From Dichetophora obliterata (Eukaryota > Arthropoda > Insecta > Diptera > Sciomyzidae), in the NCBI GenBank assembly GCA_963920525.1, contig OY986438.1, forward strand, positions 134,664,671-134,728,670: DNA of 64,000 bases, given 5' to 3'. Under the pieces are notes generated by a model. The model made no database searches, was not told where the DNA came from, and worked only from the letters and a program-made list of their open reading frames with translations. Within the stretch, counting starts at the first letter, position 1, and each line of letters starts with the position of its first letter. The position numbers were made by a program, and so were the translations under genes. This document shows positions 54,610-64,000 of the stretch, in pieces.

Positions 54610-56835
54610 ATATATAGATGCGCGCCGAAGTGCAGTTATAAAACTTGAAATGCGTTTTTCTCGAAATAACTTTTTTCAAATTAGGGTGTCGCTTTTCTCG
54701 AGAACCAGAAGTCGGATGAAAATGCGGCGGGTGGCGTTTTGTAAATAATCATGTCAAGCAGGTCCTGAACTAGGATAGTTGGGCTAACTTTACTACCGGT
54801 GGAGGGATGGGGCAAAACCCCCCTAAAACAGCTAATTTTAGATTTTTTAAAAAATCGCACCATTTTGTCAATTTTTGAAATATCCTAGATCAGGACCTGC
54901 CTGACGTGATTACCACATCAGGCAGGTCATCTGATTACCACTTCAGGCACGACATCTGGCTTTCAAGAAAAACGACACCACGTTTGCCTTCTCATTGTTA
55001 CGTACCCATTTTCATGGCTCTGGGAGGGGGGGGGGGGGATAAAAATACATATAAACATAAACAAATACGGAAAAAGTTAGAAGATTACGTCTTATTTCAC
55101 GTAAAAAAACCAAAGTTGATAAATTGAAAAACAAATGATCTACAGCACTTTTTAAAAACGGTCTTTTTGTGGGCTTGAACTGCAGGTCATGCCTTAAAAA
55201 TTCTTTAATTTAAACAATGTTCTAATTTTTCGATTCGTTTCTTATTTAAACTTTTTACACACCGAAGAAGCTTTTCGGTAAGGAATGGAGTAGTTTCAAT
55301 TTATAAAATGTTGAATTAACTTCTTAAAAAGCAGAAAAAGTTTAAAGGAAGCTGAAATGTTGCTTGTTTTAAATTTTTGGATGAGAATTTTTACATAAAA
55401 AAATTACAATTACAGAATTATTATGAAGAATTTTTTTATAAAAAAATCTTCTGTTTTACTAGCCTGTATTCTTTTTCTTAAAAGCCTTGACATGTTCAAA
55501 GAATAACTCTATTGAATTTAAAAAAATAATTTTTTAATTTGAAAATTTTTTTTCAATAAATATATTTGACATATAATTCTTCTTTAGGACAAACATGATT
55601 GGCCAATATGTTTGTAGTGAAAAAATATACATTAGATCGGATTTACATTACAATTACATTGCACTGCTCCGGGTCTCCAAAAAAAGCGAGACTTACTTAC
55701 TTTTTTGTAAGTCGGACGAAAGTTCACGAAATCAATTTGATTTTTGTGAAGGTCTTTTTTTGGTAAAAAATGAAATATTTTGCATGTAAAGTTTTTTTTC
55801 GCAGAAAGCATAACCAAATTGCATAAATAGATAAATATATTGCTCATAGAGATATTTTGGTATAGAAACAAAATTATCAAATAATATTTTATTTTATATA
55901 AAAACACATTATAGTAGAGTTTGAAATAAAAATAGATTAATAAATAATAGTATAGAAAATACTAAAGTAGTTGGTATCCTGCGTGCCTCCGGAATTTTAA
56001 ATTTGAATGAAATAATTTGAGCTATTAAAAGTTCAAGAATTGTCGAAACCGGTCCGATTCTGATCAAAAAACTGGTTTTGTGGGGGTTTTTTTATGTGAT
56101 ATTTAAAAAGAAAATTTAGCATTTAGAATTTGGGGAAAAAAATTGCCCTCGTATATATTAGTTAAGTAAAAACTTATGTTTGAACATTTTTTATTTTGTG
56201 TTTTTATATAGCCCCGTTGCCAAACGCCCATAAAATGTTATCAGTGAAACTGCATGTGCAAATTGTAGTCGAATACTGAATTCCGTAGCTGTGCGACCTG
56301 TAACTCAAAAGCTTTTTAATTTCTCAAAATCGATTTGTGCAAATCGATGTTACAAATTTGGGTTGTATGGGAGGTGCCATGCCCTAGTTTTTAATGCAAA
56401 AACCCACCTTGGTATATGTTTTATAACTTGCTGTATTTTCATGAAAATCGGTTCAGACATATGAACTAAATTACCAAATTTTAGTATTACACGATCAAAA
56501 CCGTCTTATAAATAAAGTAATATTGATTTGTGGGCGGTAAAAGTGGGTATGGCAACATTTATAGTAGTTATCAAGTTTCACTATAAGAGCGTGTACAACT
56601 TCGGAATTAGCATTATTTTCGAAAAAGTAAAAAAAAACTGGCCATATCAGCCCTTGGAAAAACTTTGACCTAGCTTCTATTGATAAATTGTGTTGTGCGT
56701 GTTAAGTGTTTCATCACAAATGACCGAGAACTGGACCTACGTGTTTTATGCAATTTTTACTCTCTGAGGTTTGCCATTGTCCGCAGAGAGGTGATGACCG
56801 AACAGAAAAATTAATTAAATTTAAAAAAGTTTCTG
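54610..56835. other. intergenic repeats, no gene
   Basis: 54685-54985 holds an inverted repeat: CAGGTCCTGAACTAGGATA pairs with its near complement around 54885-54903, with further pairing outside. A 14-base G run lies near 55025-55040. 56220-56560 and 56920-57020 resemble a dispersed sequence with TTTTCATGAAAATCGGTTCA and GGCCACGCCCATTTT words, common in flies. No coding exon is recognised. Confidence 0.45.
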
Positions 56836-56915
56836 TCTGAGTTGGAATTGAACCCGGGCTACCGCAGTTCTTTAGCTAAGGGGTCACACACTCTACTCAC
56901 TAGGATACGGCCGCC
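56836..56915 (-). ncRNA. tRNA-derived SINE or tRNA pseudogene
   Basis: The minus strand shows TAGTGAGTAGAG (A-box-like), then 38 bases later GGGTTCAATTCC (B-box-like). The T-stem pairs only partly and an acceptor stem is not closed, so a functional tRNA is unlikely; a tRNA-derived repeat is more plausible. Confidence 0.4.
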
Positions 56916-57137
56916 AATTTCGAAAAAGTGGGCGTGTATGTAGTGAGGCCACGCCCATTTTTTCAAAAGTTTCCGACAGTAACCGTTTGAACAAAATTAC
57001 TAAATTTTAGTTTCTGACGATCAAAACCGTCTGATATAATACCTCAACAACACTAAGTTCGTACGCCTGAATATATTTTAATATAAACACTTTGAACTTA
57101 TATTTATACTAGCAGGCCAGAAGAAAGGCCATAGCTA

Positions 57138-57322
57138 ATGGGCCGAATAAACGACACAAATTATTTGCGCAAATCGAAGAGAAGAAAGTTTGTGTAAATA
57201 TCAGAATCATTTTGATTTTTACGTTACCAGTTGCACAAACCGCACAAACCGGCCATAGACGGCACAAATGAACTGAGCAAGCTCCGATTTGAGCAAATTG
57301 TTTCTGTCGTTTATTCGGCCCA
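57138..57322. mobile_element. 185-bp MITE, TAA duplication, TGGGCCGAATAAACGACA ends
   Basis: The first ~18 bases at each end are perfectly complementary, with looser pairing beyond. TAA flanks both sides (57135-57137 and 57323-57325). The GGGCCGAAT start recalls the palindromic MITE family at 41127. No coding. Confidence 0.8.
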
Positions 57323-57712
57323 TAACTAATCATATAAAAACTAACCAAATAACACAGTACAACAGCCATTTTGGGGGGTTAAAAATTCCAAGTCAGGGTT
57401 ATAGTACTGGACCAGTATAGTAAAACCTCCAAAGGGCTAAGCGTTCTCAAATCAAACATTTTTTTATGATCTTTTAAATTTTTCCTTATCTTGTTGATTG
57501 TTTGCTTAGTTTTTGAGCTCTAACTCAAGGACAACTGATAATTTCTCATTGATTCTTCAGCAAACTTGTTGCTAAGGCTTAAATAAATAACTATTATTAA
57601 TATATTATAACTTTTCGTAATAACTTAGTTTTTTACGAAAAGTATACACTTGTAAAGCTAACTAAAAATATAGCATTCTAAAAAAGGTTTGCATTTTTGC
57701 GCTGCATATATG

Positions 57713-58469
57713 CAAGGTGCCCTAGATAGAGCATAAATTCCCTCGTGTGGTGATTCTACTTAATTAGGCGAAAAAGAAAATGCAAGGATGATGGTGACCC
57801 CCTCCCCCATTTAGGAGCTAGAGAAAAAAAAAACTTAAAAATAGGTGTCATTACATTTTACTCCATATTTAATGTAACTCTTAACCGATCTCAAAAGTCA
57901 ATAGCATCTTGAAAAAGAGACTACATGACCTTCAAACCAATGATATATAAGCCGTTTTCCAATCGTACCACACGAAAAGTTAACTGTTTTACGTGTGGCA
58001 GTTTAAAATGAAAAAGTAGTTATGTTTGCATTGAGTACTCAAGCACTATGGCAAGATCAAAACCATGTCAGTAGAAAATTTTATCATAAAAAGATATTAC
58101 ATCACAAAAATGATCAAAAAATGTATTTTAAATAGAAATATTTAAATCGAGATATCTATTATCAAAGTTTAATTTAATTTTTTTTTTAGATTTTAGTTGC
58201 TCATAACTTTCTTAATTGTGACTTTATGCAAAATTTTTAATAAAAATCTTAATGTCAATTTGATTTTTTTCTCAACAAGTTGTAAACGTTGGAAATCGGC
58301 TAAGAGATATATTAAAAATGGATTAAAATGTAATGACACCTATTTTTTGGTTTTTACTCTCTAGCTCTCAAAGGGGGAAGGGGGTCACCCTCATCCTTAC
58401 ATTTCTTTACTCGCCTAATCAAGGAGAATCACTACCCGAGGGAATTAATGCTATATCTGGGGCACCTTG
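57713..58469. mobile_element. 757-bp element with ~150-bp inverted repeats
   Basis: The left end CAAGGTGCCC and the right end GGGGCACCTTG, with further matches (AATTCCCTCG, GGAGAATCAC-like, GGGGGTCACC, AATAGGTGTCATTACATTTT) in mirrored order. The flanking TATA makes the target duplication ambiguous. No transposase. Confidence 0.7.
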
Positions 58470-60355
58470 TATATAATTCATGCAGCTTTGAATATAAAAA
58501 TACAGGTGTCCCTGTTTCTTTGCACATCACTATATCCAAAAAGGGGTAAATTTCCATCACTGTATCTTCTAAACGGGAAATCAGAAAATCAAAAAATTTC
58601 TAAACTGTCATAGCTTAATACAAATATTAAGCTATTGTAAAGAGAGAGATAAACTCTATCAAAGACATAGAAAAAGCAAAAACAATTTGAACAAGGAAAG
58701 AGAATACAAAACATTTAATAACATACTAAACCAAATAATAATATATGCAAAAAACGAATATCGTCGGAAAGAATTTATTAAAAATAGACACAATATGAGA
58801 GGTACGTGGCAATTAATAAATGAAATAATTGGCAAAAAAATTGACAATGTCGACGAAGTCATAAAGAAAAACTTTAAAAATGAAACTGTTATAAGAGTAA
58901 CCAATAATTTCGCCATTAATTTCAAACAAAATGTTGAAAATATCATACATGACTGTACTATCAAGACGCTAAACTCTACAGAAACAAGAATTCAGAACAC
59001 TATACATTGAACAATCAAACGAATTAGAAATTCTACATATTCTTAAATAGCTTAATTTAAATAAGGGAGCAGGAGCAACTGGAATTCGTCCTAAAGATAT
59101 TCGATTTAATGCAGAAGAACTCGCACCAGCAATAACGTCACTTATAAACACAAGTCTAGACGAGTGCATTTTACCAAAAGTTTTAAAAGCCTCTACAGTA
59201 AGGCCGATATATAAAAATGGCAGAAAAAATGATTACAACAATTACAGGCCTAATCCATTTTACCTGTGGTAGAAAAAGTCTTGGAAGAAATAATGGTAAG
59301 GCGGCTCAATGACTTTCTTATTAAATATAAAATCATTAATAAAAATCAGTATGGCTTTCAAAAAGGTAGGAATATCAACAAATTACTTGGCCATTTTTCA
59401 ACCCATATTAACAAATGCTTAGACCAAAATATACATTGCTTAGCCCTCTTTATAGACTTCAGCAAAGCATTTGATACGCTTTCGCATGCTAATTTGGTTA
59501 CTATTTTAGAAAGAAATGGGATCCGTGGCCAATGTCTGAACTGGTTTAAAAACTATCTAGCGTGTAGAACATATCGTGTAAAAATCGATGGGAATTTAAG
59601 ACAAGAAATTTCGCTGAATACTGGTGTACCGCAAGGATCTAAACTTGGCCCAATTTTATATTTGATATATGCAAACGAATTGTTAAATCAGTTGAAGAAC
59701 AGCAACACTTTTGCTTACGCTGACGATACTGCTATAATTGTCTCACATGAGGATCTTCCTACAGCCGTACAAATGATGCAATCTGTACTCAACGTTACCG
59801 CTAAATGGTGCCATGACAACGGATTAATAATAAACGCAACAAAAACAAAATTAATGCATATTAAGCTACCCCAAATACCCAAATCAAATATAAAAATAAA
59901 ATTCCACGACACAGATTGTCTCCACAAAAACAGATTTTCACAAAACCTGGATAACGACAAATGCGATACTTTGATTGAGTTAGTAGATAACTATAAATAT
60001 CTAGGGGTCATTGTGGACCAAAAATTCAACTGGAAAGATCATATAGTAGCACTAAACAAAAAACTACGTAAAACATCTTATGTGCTAAAAAAGCCAGCCT
60101 ACTTTTCGCTAGCTGAATCGTATCTTCGATATGGAATAACAGCATTTGGAAACGCGTCGTACTGTAAGATTTTGCAACAAACCCAAAACAGGCTTATTAA
60201 AATTTTAATGAAAAATAAAATGAACAACACAAATAATATAGCCCACACTCGAAATCAAACATCAAACAACACGAATAACGAACCTTCTCAAAACAATAAC
60301 TCTGATAGATTAAAATCTTTTTCTAAACAACACAACATTTTAAACATAAAAAATA

Positions 60356-61664
60356 AAGGGTGTCCCAACAAGAACGCAATTTTTAAATTTGGCGCCATTC
60401 GAAGTGTCATTGTTTGACATTTGAACAATTGTTATTGTTTGCTAGTAGAAGGTACGAGGTTAGTAAAAATGGAGCGCTACACGAATGAACAACGCATTCT
60501 CATTGTGAAATTGTTTTACCAAAATGGTGAAAGTTTTGCGGCTACAGTTCGCAAATTGCTATCAATTTGGGGTCACAATAATGCTCCTCAAGAGTCAACT
60601 GTAAAGAGATTAATGGATAAATTTGCCGAAACTGGGTCTGTTAGTGATGTAAAGACAACAACGCGCCTTAGACCAGGTCGATCGACCGAAAATGCCGCAG
60701 CTGTACGTGATGATGTCGCTCAAACTCCATCCACCTCAATTCGACACCGAGCTCAGCAAATTGGTGTCTCCAAATCCACTACGCAGCGAATTTTGACGAA
60801 AGATTTGCATCTTCATGCATACAAAGTTCAATTGACTCAGGAACTGAAGCCAGCTGACAAAGCGAATGGACAGCGAAGGGTGTTCGTTAATTGGGTATTG
60901 GAGAGACAACATGAAAATGCTGATTTTGCCGCTAAAATCATCTTCAGTGACGAGGCCCATTTCCATCTTGATGGCTTCGTCAATAGGCAGAATTGTCGCA
61001 TTTGGGGTGAGGAAAATCCTCCAGTGATTTTCGAGAAGCAAATGCATCCGCAACGTGTCACTGTGTGGTGTGGTTTTTGGGCTGGAGAAATCATTGGACC
61101 TTTTTTTTATGAAAATGAGGCAGGTCAAGCGCAAACAGTCAATGGTGTTCGGTATCGTGAAATGATAACCAGTTTTTTCTTGCCTAGAATTGAAGAAATG
61201 AATGTGGAGGGCATGTGGTTCCAACAAGACGGCGCCAAATGTCATACAGCCAGAGAAACAATTCAATTGCTGCATCAGTCATTTCCCGGTCGGGTTATTT
61301 CGCGTTTTGGAGATCAGAATTGGCCGCCTAGATCGTGCGATTTAACACCATTAGATTTTTTCTTTGGGGTTTTTTGAAGTCGATGGCTTACGCGAATAAG
61401 CCGACGACGACTCAAGCCTTAAAAGAGAAAATTGGACGCTGCATTAATGAAATACCGCAGCATTTATGCAAAACGGTCATTGAAAATTTCATTAAAAGAT
61501 CGCGTGTATGCCAGCAAAGTCGCGGCGGCCATCTGCACGATATATTGTTCCATACATAACCTCATTCTGTCTACTTTACGATATAATAAAGTTTCTTGAT
61601 TTTTTTTTTAAATATCTGTGTTTTATTTAAAATTTCAAAATTGCGCTCTTGTTGGGACACCCTT
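60356..61664 (+). mobile_element. mariner transposon, DD41D (rosa-type), 1,309 bp
   Basis: Terminal inverted repeats AAGGGTGTCCCAACAAGA at both ends (28 bp or more with one mismatch) are flanked by TA (60354-60355 and 61665-61666). It is inserted in the LINE reverse transcriptase. The near-perfect ends suggest a fairly young copy. Confidence 0.92.
60469..61559 (+). pseudogene. mariner transposase with one frameshift
   Basis: From ATG 60469: helix-turn-helix region (YTNEQRILIVKLFYQNGES and IRHRAQQIGVSKSTTQRIL), catalytic region FSDEAHFHLDG (first Asp), WFQQDGAKCHTARE (second Asp), and SCDLTPLDFF (third Asp). I count 41 residues between the second and third Asp, the DD41D spacing of rosa elements. 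The frame then hits TGA at 61375-61377. The true C-terminus (WGFLKSMAYANKPTTTQALK to stop 61559) continues in another frame, so one base is missing in the T run at about 61355-61361. Full length would be about 363 residues. A homopolymer sequencing error is possible. Confidence 0.9.
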
Positions 61665-62135
61665 TATATATAAATCAACAATTATTAATGAATTTCGTAA
61701 CGAAAATTTTTTGGAACCTGTGGATCCAAAATGTATAACACAAGAAGACGGGCAGCAGGCAGGTTTAAAACACCGAGATTCAACAATAAACATGGAAAAA
61801 GCACCTTGCACGTACAACTGCCAAGCATCTACAACTCAATGCCAGCAAAGCTTATAAATATTCAAAATAAATATAAACTTAAAAATATTGTTAAAAAATA
61901 TTTGATAAAATCGCAATGAAGCGAACAAAAAATGTACAAAATATGTAGAATATATCTTCTTATTAACATACTATTCTTATTAACATACGTACTTATCTAT
62001 TTACATAATTTACTCTGTATATTCTGTATATACCCTTGCATACAAGCCTAAGGCTTCGCGGGGAAATAAGTTATAGTAATAAAAATTCCAATTATATTTC
62101 AATAAAAATGAAAAAAAAAACAAAAAAAAAAAAAG

Positions 62136-63846
62136 AAATACCCTACTAAATAAATTGCACCAACTTTGGCCAAACCTCCCATACTGGCGCTCCTGTCTGC
62201 GTCGGCTGACTGTTTTCCTAGTTTATTCATTCATTCAACTATAACTGGCTCTTAGAAAAAACAAGTAAAAAGCCTGAAATTATTAAAGAGACACTTTGTT
62301 AAAATACTTGGAAAAATGTTATTAAAATAGCCAACGAGCAACTTTTTGCAATTGTATTGAATATTTCCATTGCTTTTGATTAAATATACTTTAAATTATT
62401 TTATACTCGGCAGCATCGGATAATTTTTGACATCGATTAACTTTACCAAAGAACTATTGCTAATTGTTTCAACATTAAACATTGATGGAACAAAGTCGAT
62501 CGTAATTTATTTGCGTTATTATGAGTAAGTTTAAATACACATCTATTTATGTTCGCTTACGTATTTACATTTACTCGGCGTATCTTTCGTTTTGTTCCCG
62601 TATTTTTGAGGCTTGCAACAATTAAAGCAAACGAACATTTATTGATTGTGTTCTGTGGTTTTTCTTTTTTTTATATCGTGGGCAGTGTTTAATTCAGTTC
62701 GTTGAATACGGTTCGCATATCGATACATTTAACACAACTTAAGTGGCAGTTTATGATTGATTTCAACGATTTTTCGCAGTTTAATTTAACATGAAGTACA
62801 TTTACGACACATACGATGCATAAATTTACATCTTAGACAATATGCAAAATTATTGAAAATAATTGGGTTTCAAATAAAGTTTTTAAAAAAGCAATTTACT
62901 TAAAGTATATAAAAGTTTTTTCGTTACGCACAAACATTTCTTAACTCTAACGCACATATTGTACAGTTAAAATTAGTTTAGTTTTTTTTTATTACTGTAT
63001 TAATGCTTTTTGAAATTCAACGCTCAAGTCAATACATAGAGTTGGTTTTTGTTAATTTTGATTATGCTTTTAGTTTTTAATAATATTACATAAACTATTT
63101 TTAACACTATTTTTATTATTAATATTATTAAATTTGTTGCCTTTAGTAAATGAAATTTTGTGCGTCGCATAACACTTGTTTTGGGGTGGTCGTGGTTGTA
63201 GGTAATGGCAGGTCGGATATTATTTACTTTTATATCAACTCTATATATGTGTGTATATTACGACAGTCCTGTCCATCTAGACAATGCTTTATATACACAC
63301 ATCTCGAAAAATCAATAAAAAACTGCATCCAATATCATTTGGTTGCAAGTTCCAGTTGAGCCTCTAGCTGGACAGGTCTGCTTTGTAGTTTTTGTAGTAA
63401 TTTTGTTGTTATTTCAAATTGTATTTTATAATTTTTTCTCAACACCGGTACCTGTTTTATTTTTCGCTTTAGCTACCATTGCATTGGTCTTAACTTGTAA
63501 CTTTAACACTGCTATTTTTTCTCTAAAACTACTAACTGCAACATTAACGTAAGACAGAAATTAAGTTAGTTTATCTTAGAGCATAAACATACATACATAT
63601 AGTCTGTATATATATATATATATAAATATATATAGTTAAAAAATTTAGTATAAAAATTATACACTAATACACACACAAAAATTCTTATAGTTGTTTTGTA
63701 ATGTTTGGAATTTTTTGTTTCAACTATAAAACCATAAAAGTGGAAATTATATATAATACACATTTAAATTAGTTTGAGGTTTTATATATGAATTTAAAAT
63801 ACAAATGCTAACCATAGGAGTTGTTCTTGTAGTTATGTTTTTTTGC
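62136..63846. other. AT-rich region, possible 3' UTR of a minus-strand gene
   Basis: No exon is recognised. If the frame at 63847-63999 is a real last exon, its 3' UTR lies here. Simple repeats include a TA run at 63610-63635 and AATACAC words nearby. Short frames in this stretch are AT-driven. Confidence 0.4.
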
Positions 63847-63999
63847 TTATTTTGTTGTTCCGTGGCACAATTCTGCACAATATTTATGAGTGTTTCGATA
63901 AGAATCGGTCAGACTGTAGTGACTCGATCTATCTCCACATATCGCACAGAATTGTCGCTTTGTCAGCAAATCACTTCCTTCTCGTCCAAGACTGCGGTA
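63847..63999 (-). CDS. partial ORF, possible last exon with Cys-rich motif
   Basis: Fifty codons, open to the window's right edge, ending TAA at 63849-63847. It encodes KRQFCAICGDRSSHYSL and a tail with HKYCAELCHGTTK: a C-x2-C pair followed by a C-x3-C pair, which could bind zinc. Base composition is clearly higher in GC than the adjacent sequence. I cannot name the protein. The first Cys pair resembles the start of a nuclear receptor finger, but the rest does not. Confidence 0.4.
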   Translation of the reverse strand, partial: YRSLGREGSDLLTKRQFCAICGDRSSHYSLTDSYRNTHKYCAELCHGTTK

Positions 64000-64000
64000 T

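Larger units (their letters stand above)
58687..61919 (+). pseudogene. LINE reverse transcriptase, frameshifted and interrupted
   Basis: Linker region at 58687-59007, then after stops LNLNKGAGATGIRPKDI and NNYRP near 59060-59250. An intact stretch at 59266-60355 carries NQYGFQKGRN, LFIDFSKAFDTLSHANL, TGVPQGSKLGPILY, TFAYADDTAII and YKYLGVIVDQKFNW. The mariner sits at 60356-61664. The tail (RRRAAGRFKTPRFN, STLHVQLPSIYNSMP) follows from 61731 to a TGA at 61919 after another frame change. Jockey-superfamily type; no endonuclease is left. Confidence 0.85.
58660..62135 (+). mobile_element. dead LINE with poly(A) tail, split by a mariner
   Basis: 5'-truncated; reverse transcriptase frames run from 58687, the C-terminal part resumes at 61665 after the mariner, and an A-rich tail ends at about 62135. 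Several frame changes and stops lie before 59266. Confidence 0.85.

Noticed and set aside
56836..56915. Functional tRNA gene
   Set aside because: T-stem pairs at only two or three positions and the acceptor stem does not close.
60736..61275. 179-codon minus-strand frame
   Set aside because: Antisense shadow of the mariner transposase.
63847..63999. Nuclear receptor DNA-binding domain
   Set aside because: Only CAICGDRSS matches; the remaining finger residues are absent and the frame stops soon after.

Overview
The window looks like nuclear DNA of a higher fly. It is AT-rich, its spliced genes have GT..AG introns, and it is packed with transposons typical of Diptera. A DD41D 'rosa'-type mariner (first described in the fruit fly Ceratitis rosa) and the general repeat content suggest a tephritid or a close relative. 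The species is inference; nothing here proves it.

Two host genes can be assembled exon by exon. On the minus strand, 1767-19531 is CSN3, a COP9 signalosome subunit: 9 exons, about 447 residues, with exons 1-6 at 18159-19531 and exons 7-9 at 1767-2293. They are separated by one 15.9-kb intron that has become a transposon store. On the plus strand, 43371-50418 is a C2H2 zinc-finger gene: 8 exons, about 522 residues, roughly ten fingers, with a 5.0-kb last intron also full of transposons. A third possible host gene is only grazed: a C-terminal exon on the minus strand at 63847-63999 that runs off the window edge.

The CSN3 intron (2294-18158) holds a decayed Transib (RAG1-related) transposon, a palindromic hAT-type MITE, an intact CR1/jockey-like LINE (6.3-11.0 kb) whose two frames meet at an A_AAA_AAC slippery heptamer, a 5'-truncated second LINE, several MITEs, and a dead hAT element interrupted by an 812-bp TA-flanked element.

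The centre (20.66-38.65 kb) is a set of nested insertions. A ~105-bp palindromic MITE was split by a TTA-duplicating MITE. That MITE was in turn hit by a third MITE and by a 17.1-kb Ty3/gypsy-type LTR retrotransposon (21400-38511, minus strand). The retrotransposon has 4,611-bp LTRs with no length difference between them, a tRNA-Lys-type primer site, and gag and pol in one frame separated only by a TGA-CTA stop context, which suggests stop-codon readthrough. It carries an older MITE and a 310-bp tandem array inside each LTR.

The right part has two more copies of the palindromic MITE, further TWA-duplicating MITEs, and two members of a transposon family with TAGGGC termini and 8-bp duplications of the same site, ATGTATAT. 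One of these (53224-54601) carries a transposase-like C-terminal exon. A third, dead LINE (58.66-62.1 kb) is split by a nearly intact DD41D mariner with a single frameshift. The best candidates for something not well described are the TAGGGC family, the readthrough-type long-LTR element with its repeated leader motifs, and the LINE with its ORF1/ORF2 slippery junction.
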